Part shown: in pieces, positions 47,598 to 57,468 of the stretch | Numbering within the stretch: position 1 is the first letter of the stretch | How the letters are laid out: each line of letters opens with the position of its first letter | Source of the DNA: Rickettsia akari str. Hartford | GTDB taxonomy: Bacteria; Pseudomonadota; Alphaproteobacteria; Rickettsiales; Rickettsiaceae | Reading direction: 5' to 3' | Assembly (NCBI RefSeq): GCF_000018205.1 | Contig: NC_009881.1 | Coordinates: 930,001-994,000 of the forward strand | Length of the DNA: 64,000 nt | The notes under the pieces: model-generated | Database searches by the model: none | The model's input: only the letters and a program-made list of their open reading frames with translations | Told to the model about the DNA's origin: nothing | Position numbers and translations under genes: made by a program

Positions 47598-49569
47598 AAT
47601 CGGTAATTTTTTACTGCTAATAACGATGTGCTTAAGTGGGATATCGATTGTTTATGTACCTTTGTTATCACGTGGCTTGACCACAGGATCCAACAAAATA
47701 ATTAATAAATGGATTCCGCGGTCAAGCCACAGAGTGACAACCATACTCCCATTCTACATAGCGGCCTCATGTGCTATACTTGCCTTTTTTACCCTAATCT
47801 ATTCCTTTATCACTTCTGACTTTTCACTACAAAATGTTTTCTTAAATTCCAGTACTTTAAAACCTTTAATATATAAAATAGCCGGCAGTTGGTCGAGCCA
47901 TGAAGGCTCAATGTTATTATGGTTTTGTTTATTACAAATCGTTAGTTGCTGTTATATATTTTTAGTGAAAGATAAACAGCTTCAACTTTTATCTATCATC
48001 ATATTATCAGCTATACAATTACTGTTTAGCAGTTTTATTTATTTTACCTCCAATCCTTTTAACGTATTTTCTGTCGCTCCTAAAGAAGGGTTAGGCTTAA
48101 ACCCGATGCTACAAGATATTGCTTTGAGCATTCATCCTCCTCTGCTTTATTTAGGCTATGTCAGCTATTTAGTGCCTTTTACTATTGTTTGTGCCGCTAT
48201 GTCATTCCAGCGTAGGCACGAATCCATTGCTTCTTTTATAAAATTTTTACTGGATTCACGCATACGCGGGAATGACATAAAACTTCTCAAAACATTTTCC
48301 AATATTGGTATCTTATTTACTACCATAGGAATTAGCCTTGGTTCTTGGTGGGCATATAGAGAACTCAGCTGGGGTGGATTTTGGTTTTTCGATCCGGTGG
48401 AAAATATTTCGCTATTCCCTTGGTTATCCGGAATTATGCTACATCATGCTATAATTGTAACAACAAAAACTGGACGTATGCAAAGCTGGACTATGGTTTT
48501 ATCACTTACTACTTTTCTGTTAGTCGTATTTAGTACTTTTTTAGTACGTTCCGGTTTTATTACTTCAATTCACTCTTTTGCATTCTCACCTGAGATTGGA
48601 ATATACTTGCTTGGGATATTTTTGATTATGGGGATTGGTGGACTCTGTGTCATCCCGCGTCTTGACTGCTGGATCCAAAAAACAAGTGATAATACTTTTA
48701 ACTTGATCCCGCAGTCAAGACGCGGGATGACAATAATAGACAAATGCATACTCCTTGGAAATACTTTCTTCTTACTTAGCCTTATTGTGCTAATAGCTGC
48801 CACACTTTATCCACCAATTTACTCTTTATTTTACGATAAACCAATCATTATTAGTGAAACATTTTTTGTTAATAATTTTATTATATTCGTTATCCCTATT
48901 CTTTGTACTATAGGATTATTTACTACCAGTAGCTCTATTAAAAAACATATTATAATTCTAATATTATCTCTAATAATTACTTATTCAATATCATTAAAAG
49001 TCACATTTAGTGTTATATCGATTTTAACTATAATCACATCGATATTTTTGATGTTTCATAATATTCATTATCTTTTGGTTAACACTAATTATTTTAGAAA
49101 TAAACTTAAAGCAAGTGCTGCTAGTATGATCCTTGGGCATTTTGGTTTTGCACTAGTTGCTTTCAGCATTACCATGAATTCATTATTACAAAGTGAAATG
49201 GATTTTACCGGAGAAGTAGGAACAAGTAAAACATTTAACGAATTTAAAGTAACGTTGCAAAATATTAAGTTCGCTCAAGGTAAAAATTATTATAGACAAA
49301 TCGCTGAATTTTGGCTTGAGGATAATAGCCGTAATATAACTATATTAAAGCCGGAAAATAGGCTTTATATAGTTGAAAAGAGTTTATCGCAAGAAAGCGA
49401 TATATATTCTTACTTATCATATGATCTTTACGCAGTTTTAAGTAATATAGACGGCGATATAATTCATGCTAAAATATATTACAAGCCAATGATGAGCTTT
49501 ATTTGGCTTGGAATTATTCTTACCGCTTCCGGTTTTTTTATTGCACTAATAAGAAACAATTCTAGCTAA
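47590..49569 (+). CDS. ccmF: CcmF, cytochrome c maturation heme lyase subunit, with three palindrome insertions
   Basis: 659 residues from a GTG. CcmF ligates heme to apocytochrome c in the periplasm with CcmH. The tryptophan-rich WWD region reads WWAYRELSWGGFWFFDPVEN, followed by SLFPWLSGIMLHHA; other conserved spots are SWSSHEGSMLLWFCLL and LQDIALSIHPPLLYLGYVSY with its heme-axial type His. Three stretches are foreign to the family and are translated repeats: residues about 25-51 (LLSRGLTTGSN, WIPRSSHRVT), 204-230 (HESIASF, LDSRIRGND) and 353-381 (VIPRLDCWIQK, IPQSRRGMT). All lie in or next to loops between helices. The frame is intact throughout. Confidence 0.94.
   Translation: MSKIGNFLLLITMCLSGISIVYVPLLSRGLTTGSNKIINKWIPRSSHRVTTILPFYIAASCAILAFFTLIYSFITSDFSLQNVFLNSSTLKPLIYKIAGSWSSHEGSMLLWFCLLQIVSCCYIFLVKDKQLQLLSIIILSAIQLLFSSFIYFTSNPFNVFSVAPKEGLGLNPMLQDIALSIHPPLLYLGYVSYLVPFTIVCAAMSFQRRHESIASFIKFLLDSRIRGNDIKLLKTFSNIGILFTTIGISLGSWWAYRELSWGGFWFFDPVENISLFPWLSGIMLHHAIIVTTKTGRMQSWTMVLSLTTFLLVVFSTFLVRSGFITSIHSFAFSPEIGIYLLGIFLIMGIGGLCVIPRLDCWIQKTSDNTFNLIPQSRRGMTIIDKCILLGNTFFLLSLIVLIAATLYPPIYSLFYDKPIIISETFFVNNFIIFVIPILCTIGLFTTSSSIKKHIIILILSLIITYSISLKVTFSVISILTIITSIFLMFHNIHYLLVNTNYFRNKLKASAASMILGHFGFALVAFSITMNSLLQSEMDFTGEVGTSKTFNEFKVTLQNIKFAQGKNYYRQIAEFWLEDNSRNITILKPENRLYIVEKSLSQESDIYSYLSYDLYAVLSNIDGDIIHAKIYYKPMMSFIWLGIILTASGFFIALIRNNSS
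47662..47740. repeat. Family B palindromic element in ccmF (first insertion)
   Basis: TTGTTATCACGTGGCTTGACCACAGGATCC ... GGATTCCGCGGTCAAGCCACAGAGTGACAA, about 79 bp, in frame near the CcmF N-terminus. Confidence 0.85.
48199..48278. repeat. Family A palindromic element in ccmF (second insertion)
   Basis: ATGTCATTCCAGCGTAGGCACGAATCC ... TGGATTCACGCATACGCGGGAATGACAT: 80 bp, in frame, between the heme-handling histidine region and the WWD domain. Confidence 0.85.
48647..48733. repeat. Family B palindromic element in ccmF (third insertion)
   Basis: GTGTCATCCCGCGTCTTGACTGC ... GATCCCGCAGTCAAGACGCGGGATGACA: long near-perfect arms, in frame, in a loop after a membrane helix. Confidence 0.88.
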
Positions 49570-49584
49570 TTCAAATTAGCACAT

Positions 49585-50620
49585 TTAAGGTTTAAAATTA
49601 GTAGCATTATGTTCAAGATATTCTTTAGTTCCTTTATCTCAATTTATTTGTCATATTTTTTCAGCGATAACATCATGCATTTCAAATATCGGATTAACTT
49701 CATTAGGTTCAATATTAGAGCTCAAAGCAAATTTAGAAAGCTGATAAATATCATCGTCTAGACTATGCTTATCTTCAGTAACAGAATTTAATAATTCTTT
49801 TGAAAAACTTTGATTATTAAGCATTGCTATCCCATCTAGTAATCTTTTGACACTAGGATTTAATTCATTGCTAACAAGTTGTTATATTTAGCTTAATTTT
49901 ATCCTTAGAGGCTTTTATCTTGTTCTTATATGCCTCTAAGTGCAAAACCTTGTACTTGATTTAATATTTGTGTTCCTTGAACTACAAGAATCGGATAGCC
50001 TACAAATTCTTTGGTCAAAAAATTTATTAATTCCGGATTTTTATTTTCCAATATATTTTTTACAAGTAATGCAGTTTCTGACTTAGTGAAAGCATTTGCT
50101 TTGATTATATTAGATAACAATTAATAATCTTGAGAATAAACTATAATATTACCGTTATATTCCCAATTAATAAAATCCTATATTGTCTTATTTCCGCCTA
50201 TTTTTAAATTATCAAACACCAACAACCATTTATCTTTAGTTGCTGGATAAGCTATTAAATCTTTCTTCATCACTACCATATCTTCTGAAATCACCGGTGA
50301 TTTTACCTCGATATTAATAGCTTTAGATCATTTGAGTAATTACTGCTCTATATTTAGATTACAATCAATAAACCAAATTATGTTATAGTTATCTTTATTT
50401 GCATAAGCGTACATCTTAGCAAAGCTGCGTTTTACCCATACTGCTTCCCCATACTACACTAGACTGCTTGTATTTATTAAGATTTTCTTTTAGTGTTTCC
50501 AATTGCGATACATGATTTATAAAATAGCTAACCGGTACAACTCAATTAGATATTTGACTTTAAGCAAATATACTTTATTAGAAGCATAATAATCCCTTCA
50601 CTAATATAATATTTTTTCAT
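49585..50620 (-). pseudogene. NB-ARC/STAND-type ATPase, decayed
   Basis: From an ATG near 50620, VSYFINHVSQLETLKENLNK leads to a P-loop-like SVVWGSSMGKTQLC (normally GxGGIGKTQLA). Then come FAKMYAYANKDNYNIIWFID, a Walker B region KDKWLLVFDNLKIGG, IIVYSQDY, an open piece 49926-50120 (AFTKSETALLVKNILENKNP), and ELNPSVKRLLDGIAMLNNQS and MHDVIAEKI (winged-helix region). Many stops and shifts. The layout matches the NB-ARC plus TPR proteins known in Rickettsia; no TPR is left here. Confidence 0.7.
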
Positions 50621-50770
50621 CATATTTATTAATTATAAATTTTTAGCTGTAAACTAGATATCTTTTTGACTAAAAAGTTAATAAAATTTGAGGTTAATGA
50701 AGATATTGCACTTGGTATAAAAGTAGATGATGTCATTCCAGCGTGGCATTGTTGCGTGGATCTGCTTTGT

Positions 50771-50892
50771 CGTCATTTAGAGAAGAATTACGTAGTAATT
50801 CGACGAAGCAATCTAGTAAAAAATTTTGTAAATCAGAGCTTTTTTAATTATTTTTTCTGGATTGCCGCGTCGCTTCGCTCCTCGCAATGACG
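50771..50892. repeat. Family D repeat
   Basis: CGTCATTTAGAGAAGAATTACG ... GAAGCAATCTAGTAAAAAATTTTGTAAATCAGAGC ... GGATTGCCGCGTCGCTTCGCTCCTCGCAATGACG. The open frame 50666-50890 across it is a by-product. Confidence 0.75.
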
Positions 50893-50914
50893 ATTAGATA
50901 TCAACGCAACAAAA

Positions 50915-51028
50915 CTTTCTCGCGTAGACAAGAATCCAAACAAAAAGTATCAATACAGAAAATTTTTGAAATTAAAAGCTCAAATTATCTCGCTTTATGA
51001 TGGATTCCTGCTTTCGCAGGCATGACAT
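50915..51028. repeat. Family A-like palindromic repeat
   Basis: CTTTCTCGCGTAGACAAGAATCC ... AATTAAAAGCTCAAATTATCTCGCTTTATGATGG ... ATTCCTGCTTTCGCAGGCATGACAT. The inner sequence matches the copy at 22414-22530. Confidence 0.7.
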
Positions 51029-51070
51029 AGGTACCCACTCCACAAGATCTGTAGACAGAAAGAAAAAATT

Positions 51071-51101
51071 AAAAACCCCCTTTTTTCAAAGAGGGCTTTT
51101 T
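51071..51101 (-). terminator. Rho-independent terminator of ompB
   Basis: On the minus strand, AAAGCCCTCTTT-gaaa-AAAGGGGGTTTTT forms a GC-cored stem followed by TTTTTAATTTTTTC. It lies 36 nt after the ompB stop. Confidence 0.85.
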
Positions 51102-51136
51102 CTTGAAGAACTTATAAACTTGCTAATCAGGAGCGA

Positions 51137-54100
51137 TTAGAAGTTTACACGGACTTTTAAAGTACCTTGATGCGCAACGTATTTACTTGCAATCTGAGCA
51201 TCGTAACCGACTCCATATTCCATCTTAGCATCAGGTCTTATGCTTGCACTTAAACCTAAATTATAAGATGTTTTAGCAGTTCTGTCAGGCTGGCTGATAA
51301 ACGGAGTAACTTGTCCATCTAACTGAGACTGAGTTTTAGATAATCTACCGTTTACTTTGTGAACTACAAAAACGTGAGCTTCAGGATATACTGCAAGATC
51401 AGTTATATTCATAGTACCACCGGCTACTTTAGCACCTACTATTAAATCAGTTCTATCGCTAAACTTGCTGTTAACTTGCTTGTTTGCAACTGTTGTACCG
51501 GATTCTTTGTAGTTTTCGTCAGAAGACTTTAAGTAGCTAAGACCTGCCATTGGCGTTACTAATACACCTTGCAGTGCATTGTAATCATAGCCGACCATTA
51601 AGTTACCACCGAATGTAATGTTACCGTAATTACCGGCAGCAACTTGTTTATTCATCTTACCGTTAGCATCGAAGAAGTAACGCTGACTTTTGTTCTTCAC
51701 GTGGTTTAAGCTAAATATTGCACTACCTTGAGCAAAGAAGTTCTTAACAAGCTGCTGGGCACCATATAACGAGAATGAGAAACCGTTAATGTCGGTTTTA
51801 TCACCTTTCTTATAATCTTGGTGTTTTATATCGGTTTTAGTGATACCGATAGCAGCACCGATCATTAAGTTATCGTGAGCTAGCGTATCTAAACCGATTA
51901 CGACACCGGTGGTTTTAGCTTTATAACCAGCTAAACCGCCTTTCTTACTTTGATGTGCATCAGTATAGAAAGGTTTTGCCCATACACCGTAAGCTACATT
52001 GTCAACAGCTTCGTCACCTGCAGCAACCGCAGCAGGTATTGCTCCAGCTTCAGGTCCAGCCATTTCAGCAGTTTCATGAGTACCTAAATATCTCAGAGTA
52101 CCTAATCTATTACCAAGTTGAGCTTGGATATCTTTAGCTACATCTAATTGTGCATTAGTTACAGCTGCACTTGTATCGGTAGTAATAGCTCCAACAAAGT
52201 CAGCAGAATCAGCACTATTTTTAGCTAAAAGAAGATTATTATATGCCGCGGTATTAGTTGCATTTACAAATGTTGTAACGTTCTGACCTACACCCGATGC
52301 ACTTGCAAATGGGCTATTTGCGATATCATTAGTAACTACGTTTGCTGCATTGTTAGTACGTGTTATCACATAATCTTGGTTAGCATCACGTATTAAAGCG
52401 TAATTTACAAAACGATTACTTCCGGTTACAGCAAAATTAGGACCTCCTAAAGTACCGTTAAATCTAGCACCACCTTGGATTAAAATATAAGTTTTTGTAC
52501 CGCTGAAATTTGCATTAGCATTATCTTGTACGTTAATGGTTGTAGCTCCTGTATCTGTTGCATTAACCTGAGCATTTTCCGCAATAACGATGTGACCCAT
52601 ATTACCGTTTGCTACTGTTAAAGTAGTTTCAATAGAAGTATTGCTTCCCCATGTTGAAGTACCGCTTGCAAATGTTAAGGTATTTGTAAGAAGATCGATT
52701 GCACCGTTAATAGCAGTAGTACCGCCGCCCAAAATTACGTTAGAATTTAAAACAGTTAAAGTATAAGTACCAAAATCCGTGACTTGTGAATAAATATTTC
52801 CTTGTAATCCTGCACCATTATGATTACCTGTAAACTTAACAGAAGCTATATTAGCATCAGAAGCACCGATATTACCAACATACGCATCACCTAAATAAGT
52901 GACCGTACCGTTATTAGCTTCAGTGGTCACAATCATACTTGCAGGACTAGAAAATGTGCTGTCAACAAACCTTACATTAGCGTTACCGTTAACACTTCCA
53001 AGGGTAATTGTACCGTCGAAATCTGTCCCGACTACACCACCCGTAGTAACAGTTACACCGTCATTAATGGTTACGTTAGTTGCGACAATACTACCTAAGT
53101 TGTTATAGTCTGTAGCAAACGTTACTTGCTTTAACTTTGGACTATCGCTCCCTACACCTAAACCGTAAATTGTACCAGGGGTATTAGGGATACCGCCGTT
53201 AAGTGTGACAGTACCTTGATTATTTTTTGTAGTACCGATACCTGCATATAATGTAGTAGCATCAACGGTTACGCCATTATCGCTTCCAAGACATAGACCT
53301 ACGATATTGTTTTGATCACCGATTGCTTGACCATCAGCGATTACACTATCAATACCTGATACGACCACAATAGGAGCATTCAAGTTACCTGGTGTACCAT
53401 TACCTACTGTACTTTTAATTGTTAAACCATCTAATGGGGTATCGCTAGGTAAGAATAAACCTGCACCTAAACTTGCATTTTCAAACGAGATTGTATTAGT
53501 TTTTATAGCATGGTTATTACCTGCATTACCTATTTCATTAATCACTACGTTACCACGACCGGAAACTGTTATTTGTTTTAAATCATCAACAAGTCCAGCT
53601 TGTTTGTTTAATGTTACGGCAATAGGAGATGTGTTAACAAATTCTACTATACCGGTATTATCATCCGATGCGATAAAGTCTGCAGTATAGTCACCACCGA
53701 TTTGTAAGGTAGAATTACCGGAAATGAAAGTATGGCCATCAAAAACGGAATTACCTGCAAACTGAACCGTACTATTGCCGTCTAAATATACGCCGCCGAT
53801 TTTATTAGCAGGCGTACCAACTGTACCGCTTATTATACTTGTTCCACCACCAACAAATCGAAAGAAACCGTTATTAGGAGCAATAGTAGTAATATTATTG
53901 GCGTGTATACTAGCTCCGCCAAGCACTTCCAATACAGTACCTATTGCCCCACCAGTCGGTGCAGCAAAATTGAATTCTGAAAGTGGAGCTTCCGCACTAC
54001 CTAAATTTGTTCCTGCCATAAGACGTGTTACATTACAATTATTCCCACCAATATTACCAACTATAGTAGAGTTAGCTATTATTTTACCTTGACCTGAAGC

Positions 54101-56113
54101 ATTAGTAGTTTTAGCTATTAAATAGTTCACATGACCAAGATTTACTGAACCGTTATTGCCAATAACTAACTCATTAATAGCAACATCACCGATATTTAAA
54201 GTTGTTGCACTTGAACCTATCTTTAACTGATCAAGAGTTTTATTATTAGCTGCAATAGTACCGATACTACCTGCAATAGTTAAAGTTTGAGTATTTGTTA
54301 AGCCACTTGCATCAACAACACCTGTTTTATCAGCAGCAATAGCTAAATTAAAATTAACTAAAATATCATTTTGAGTACTTGTTAATTTAATAGTACCACC
54401 GTTAGCTTGGAAATTAATCGTTCCACCGGCATTGACACCGATAATCTTTGCTCCACCGAGAGTTAATGTTTTTGAAGCATCATCAGCTAAAGTAATACCG
54501 TGTAATGCAGCATTACCAGCACCGTTACCTATATCACCGGTAATTGTAGCACTTCCATCTAACTGAATAGTACCACCTGCAACAGCACCACCAATAAGAG
54601 CATTTTCGTTAACTTTACCGTTTATAACTGTATCGTCAGCAAGTTTAAAGACAGAACCGGCATTTCCTAAACTTAACTCAGCAGTATGTGTTCCTGATAA
54701 TTGAACAACTCCGGCACCTGCTACTTCGATTGCTTTAATATTATTTGTCACTGCAACATTTGCATCAGAATTACCGCTTGCTAAAGTACCGTTAGCAGCA
54801 AACGTTATCACACCTGCAGTATTACCTTTATTGCTAGCATCACCTGTGAAATTACCTGTAAGGGTCTTAGTATCAGGAACTGTAATCTGCACTCCAAGAT
54901 TACAGAAATCAGTAGCACCAAGGTTTGAGTTTTCAGCTATTATAACTTTAGAATCTGCGGTTTTAAAGGTAGTAGTACCGTCTATACCAACATCAACTAT
55001 GTGGTTAAAGTTTACTTGTCCGCCTGCATTAGCACTTTGTATAACAATGTCTTTAGCATAAACCTGCCCAGCGACTGTTGCTGCATTACCATTATCTACG
55101 CTAACAACAAATCCTGCAGCTCTACCTGCTCCATTATTAGTACCTATTACTGCATTAGCAGGACCCGCATTAGCTATAAGTTGACCGGCTACTGCAGTAG
55201 TGTTAAATTCGATAATACCTTTTAGATTACCGCCTAAACTTCCTGTCATAACGTTAAAGTCGGTAGTACCATTCTTACTTAATAATACTAATCTACCGGT
55301 ACCATCCGTTCCGTTAAAATTAATAGTAGAACCAGCTACTTGTTGTAAATTTAAAGCATTACCGTTAGTAGCATCAGTATTAAAAATGAAACCTTGACCG
55401 TCACCGATATTAATTGTCTTAACAGTAGCAAAACTTTTATCTGAAACTTGAATAAATCCCTTAGTAACATCTAAAGTACCGTTAGCACCATTAGCTATTT
55501 TAGCATTACCCCCAAGTATAAGAGGAGCGTTTTGAGTTGTAGGATTTACTAAATTAAATACTAATGCAGAAGGTACACCACCAAAGTCTATTGTGCCTAA
55601 ACCGCTAAGATCATTATTGGCAACAGCATTACCACCATTAACTTGTGCAACAACATTTTGAGCATTTTTTGTAGCACCTGCTTGTGCAGCAGTAATACCT
55701 TGTCCTGTTATGGCAAGAGTTTTACCGGCAGCAAGAGTAAGGTTAAAGAAGTTAGCTTGATTAGCAGCATTAGTGACAAACCCTAAAGTAGTATTCTCAC
55801 TAACTGTCACTGCTAAATCGTTCGCAGTATTTAACAACAAACCGTTCAAACTACCTGCTGGAGCATTAAAATCAATACCATGATTAACATTAGCAGTAAT
55901 AACTGCATTTGGAACAACTGCAAGATTCGCGTTAGCGGCATCTTGGTCAAATCCCACACCATCAAGAGTTGTAGCAGCTCCAACTGTCGTTCTATTCTGC
56001 TGTGTAGCAGCACACATAGCTGAGCCAGCAAAGCCGGCCACTATGGTAGCTGTAGAAGCAGTTACCAATCCTGCGGAAATTAATTTTTTTAGAAAATTTG
56101 GTTTTTGAGCCAT
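51137..56113 (-). CDS. ompB: rOmpB (Sca5) surface autotransporter
   Basis: 1658 residues. The extended signal sequence MAQKPNFLKKLISAGLVTAS...GSAMCA is followed by a very long Gly/Asn/Thr-rich passenger (residues about 36-1360), predicted to be a beta-helix. The C-terminal autotransporter barrel (about 1370-1658) starts near NVAYGVWAKPFYTDAHQSKK and ends in the outer-membrane signature KVRVNF. In Rickettsia OmpB is the major surface-layer protein and an adhesin/invasin; passenger and barrel are separated by cleavage ahead of the barrel. The gene has its own promoter, a leader of about 140 nt and a terminator. G+C is clearly higher than in the intergenic DNA. No palindromic element interrupts it. 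Confidence 0.98.
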   Translation of the reverse strand: MAQKPNFLKKLISAGLVTASTATIVAGFAGSAMCAATQQNRTTVGAATTLDGVGFDQDAANANLAVVPNAVITANVNHGIDFNAPAGSLNGLLLNTANDLAVTVSENTTLGFVTNAANQANFFNLTLAAGKTLAITGQGITAAQAGATKNAQNVVAQVNGGNAVANNDLSGLGTIDFGGVPSALVFNLVNPTTQNAPLILGGNAKIANGANGTLDVTKGFIQVSDKSFATVKTINIGDGQGFIFNTDATNGNALNLQQVAGSTINFNGTDGTGRLVLLSKNGTTDFNVMTGSLGGNLKGIIEFNTTAVAGQLIANAGPANAVIGTNNGAGRAAGFVVSVDNGNAATVAGQVYAKDIVIQSANAGGQVNFNHIVDVGIDGTTTFKTADSKVIIAENSNLGATDFCNLGVQITVPDTKTLTGNFTGDASNKGNTAGVITFAANGTLASGNSDANVAVTNNIKAIEVAGAGVVQLSGTHTAELSLGNAGSVFKLADDTVINGKVNENALIGGAVAGGTIQLDGSATITGDIGNGAGNAALHGITLADDASKTLTLGGAKIIGVNAGGTINFQANGGTIKLTSTQNDILVNFNLAIAADKTGVVDASGLTNTQTLTIAGSIGTIAANNKTLDQLKIGSSATTLNIGDVAINELVIGNNGSVNLGHVNYLIAKTTNASGQGKIIANSTIVGNIGGNNCNVTRLMAGTNLGSAEAPLSEFNFAAPTGGAIGTVLEVLGGASIHANNITTIAPNNGFFRFVGGGTSIISGTVGTPANKIGGVYLDGNSTVQFAGNSVFDGHTFISGNSTLQIGGDYTADFIASDDNTGIVEFVNTSPIAVTLNKQAGLVDDLKQITVSGRGNVVINEIGNAGNNHAIKTNTISFENASLGAGLFLPSDTPLDGLTIKSTVGNGTPGNLNAPIVVVSGIDSVIADGQAIGDQNNIVGLCLGSDNGVTVDATTLYAGIGTTKNNQGTVTLNGGIPNTPGTIYGLGVGSDSPKLKQVTFATDYNNLGSIVATNVTINDGVTVTTGGVVGTDFDGTITLGSVNGNANVRFVDSTFSSPASMIVTTEANNGTVTYLGDAYVGNIGASDANIASVKFTGNHNGAGLQGNIYSQVTDFGTYTLTVLNSNVILGGGTTAINGAIDLLTNTLTFASGTSTWGSNTSIETTLTVANGNMGHIVIAENAQVNATDTGATTINVQDNANANFSGTKTYILIQGGARFNGTLGGPNFAVTGSNRFVNYALIRDANQDYVITRTNNAANVVTNDIANSPFASASGVGQNVTTFVNATNTAAYNNLLLAKNSADSADFVGAITTDTSAAVTNAQLDVAKDIQAQLGNRLGTLRYLGTHETAEMAGPEAGAIPAAVAAGDEAVDNVAYGVWAKPFYTDAHQSKKGGLAGYKAKTTGVVIGLDTLAHDNLMIGAAIGITKTDIKHQDYKKGDKTDINGFSFSLYGAQQLVKNFFAQGSAIFSLNHVKNKSQRYFFDANGKMNKQVAAGNYGNITFGGNLMVGYDYNALQGVLVTPMAGLSYLKSSDENYKESGTTVANKQVNSKFSDRTDLIVGAKVAGGTMNITDLAVYPEAHVFVVHKVNGRLSKTQSQLDGQVTPFISQPDRTAKTSYNLGLSASIRPDAKMEYGVGYDAQIASKYVAHQGTLKVRVNF

Positions 56114-56251
56114 AATTTTTTTTCCTATATTTAAGTTAAAATTTAGTACCTAGTATTAAAACAAACTTACCAAACGTGAGTCAATACGTCCTGCATTTGA
56201 TAAGGAAATAACCTAATATTTTGTTTCAATAGTCTCTAAACTACGGGCCAC

Positions 56252-56280
56252 AGTATACCATATGTTGTATATAATTACAA
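56252..56280 (-). promoter_or_regulatory. ompB promoter
   Basis: On the minus strand, TTGTAA (56275-56280), 17-bp spacer, TATACT (56252-56257). The leader to the ATG at 56113 is about 135 nt and ends in AGGAAAAAAAATT-ATG, a plausible Shine-Dalgarno. Good spacing and near-consensus boxes suit a highly expressed gene. Confidence 0.7.
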
Positions 56281-56441
56281 GCATCGCTGTAGTTTTTTGA
56301 TAAAGTTTTAATAACTGTTATATTTTTATCACATTTGGGTTATGACACACAGGTCGTCATTGCGAGGATGTATTACCTGCATGGATCAATTTCACCTCTC
56401 TCATTCCATGGCTTGACCACGGGATTACGAACTAATGCGCC

Positions 56442-57047
56442 CTACTCTTCATTAAATACTAGCACTGCAGCAGCATTTTCCCATTTTAGCATTTCTTCAT
56501 ATTTAGTATCCCAAATATGCATAATTTCTTTTTCATATTCTACAATTTGCTCTTCTAATCCTTTAAATTGTTTCACCATTTTACGTGCTTTAGAAAGTAT
56601 CGTGTCATTACTAACATCAAAAACTTTTTTCAAATGACGGTCTTGTTCTTCTTTATAATTTAAATGAGCTGCTCTACCCAGCTCAGCATCTTTATGCATA
56701 TCTTCACTTCGTATCTGTATTTCAAAATTACGTTGAGAGTGTAAACACTGCATTATATTATGCAGAGACTGATAGCCATTGCTTTTTGGTCTATTGATAT
56801 AATCTTTGGTGTATAACCAATCTAAATGCGAAGAACTCTTAACTACGTCCAAAGCATTATAGCATAGAGCTTTAGATTTAACTATAATCCTACACGCAAT
56901 TAAGTCTTTCAATGCATCAATCGGCACTTCTTTCCTTTTCATCTTTGTTAAAACAGAATAAGGTCCTTTAAGACGCATATATATCTCATTTTCTATATCT
57001 GCCTTATTTAAATCTTCTTTAAGCAGATTAATAATATCACAAATCAA
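56442..57047 (-). CDS. RelA/SpoT synthetase-domain fragment
   Basis: 201 residues from a TTG; no ATG fits and the frame is open upstream (RILGSRGD), so the 5' end is probably lost. Matches to the (p)ppGpp synthetase domain are RLKGPYSVLTKMKRK (ATP/GDP site), DLIACRIIV (usually DxxGxRI; the Gly is Ala here), DYINRPKSNGYQSLH and FEIQIRSEDMHKDAELGRAA. There is no HD hydrolase domain, TGS or ACT domain. Rickettsiae are known for several short spoT pieces, some of them expressed. Whether this one makes or binds alarmone is open. The C-terminus is a Lys/Glu coiled region. Confidence 0.8.
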   Translation of the reverse strand: MICDIINLLKEDLNKADIENEIYMRLKGPYSVLTKMKRKEVPIDALKDLIACRIIVKSKALCYNALDVVKSSSHLDWLYTKDYINRPKSNGYQSLHNIMQCLHSQRNFEIQIRSEDMHKDAELGRAAHLNYKEEQDRHLKKVFDVSNDTILSKARKMVKQFKGLEEQIVEYEKEIMHIWDTKYEEMLKWENAAAVLVFNEE

Positions 57048-57109
57048 ATCCCCCCTGCTACCTAAAATTCTATAATCTCTACTATTCTTAGTAAATATTA
57101 CTTATAGCT

Positions 57110-57410
57110 TTTAGAACTTAAATCCCCCAATACTGCTTTCTCAAATAAGTAAATTCTTGCAATAATATTCTTGAGCTACTGCATTTTCAATACTGCACAA
57201 GTTTGCTAGGTGTTATTTGCGGTCTATACTAGATAAACATATGAACATGATCACAAGCTACTTTGCCTGAAATTATCTGTACTTCATGTTCCATACAAAT
57301 ACTCCTAAATAAATCTCTAGATCTCTCTTCGCTACCTTTCACGTTAATACACTCTTGCTATACTTTGGTACCCACATATTGTGTACTTTTAAATCATACT
57401 GGATATGGCT
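57110..57410 (-). mobile_element. IS200/IS605 TnpA transposase remnant
   Basis: Reverse-strand pieces: KVHNMWVPKYSKSVLT, then after a shift ECINVKGSEERSRDLFRSIC, MEHEVQIISGKVACDHVHMF (with the HUH-type HxH replaced by DHVHM as in IS200 TnpA), YRPQITPSKLVQY and SSRILLQEFTYLRKQYWG. Several stops interrupt it and the C-terminal catalytic Tyr region is missing. It lies between nagZ and the SpoT fragment. Confidence 0.8.
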
Positions 57411-57468
57411 ATTTTTTTTCTATAACTTCTCATATCTCTTTATAAATTCGTCCGCCAAGGCAACTTCA

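Noticed and set aside
50666..50890. Open frame of 74 codons upstream of the ompB 3' region
   Set aside because: Most of it is family A/D repeat translation. Only about 20 codons (LIKFEVNEDIALGIKVDD) look sense-like, too little to name a gene.
52899..55397. Several + strand open frames of 60-105 codons inside ompB
   Set aside because: Antisense shadows caused by the Gly/Asn/Thr-rich passenger codons.
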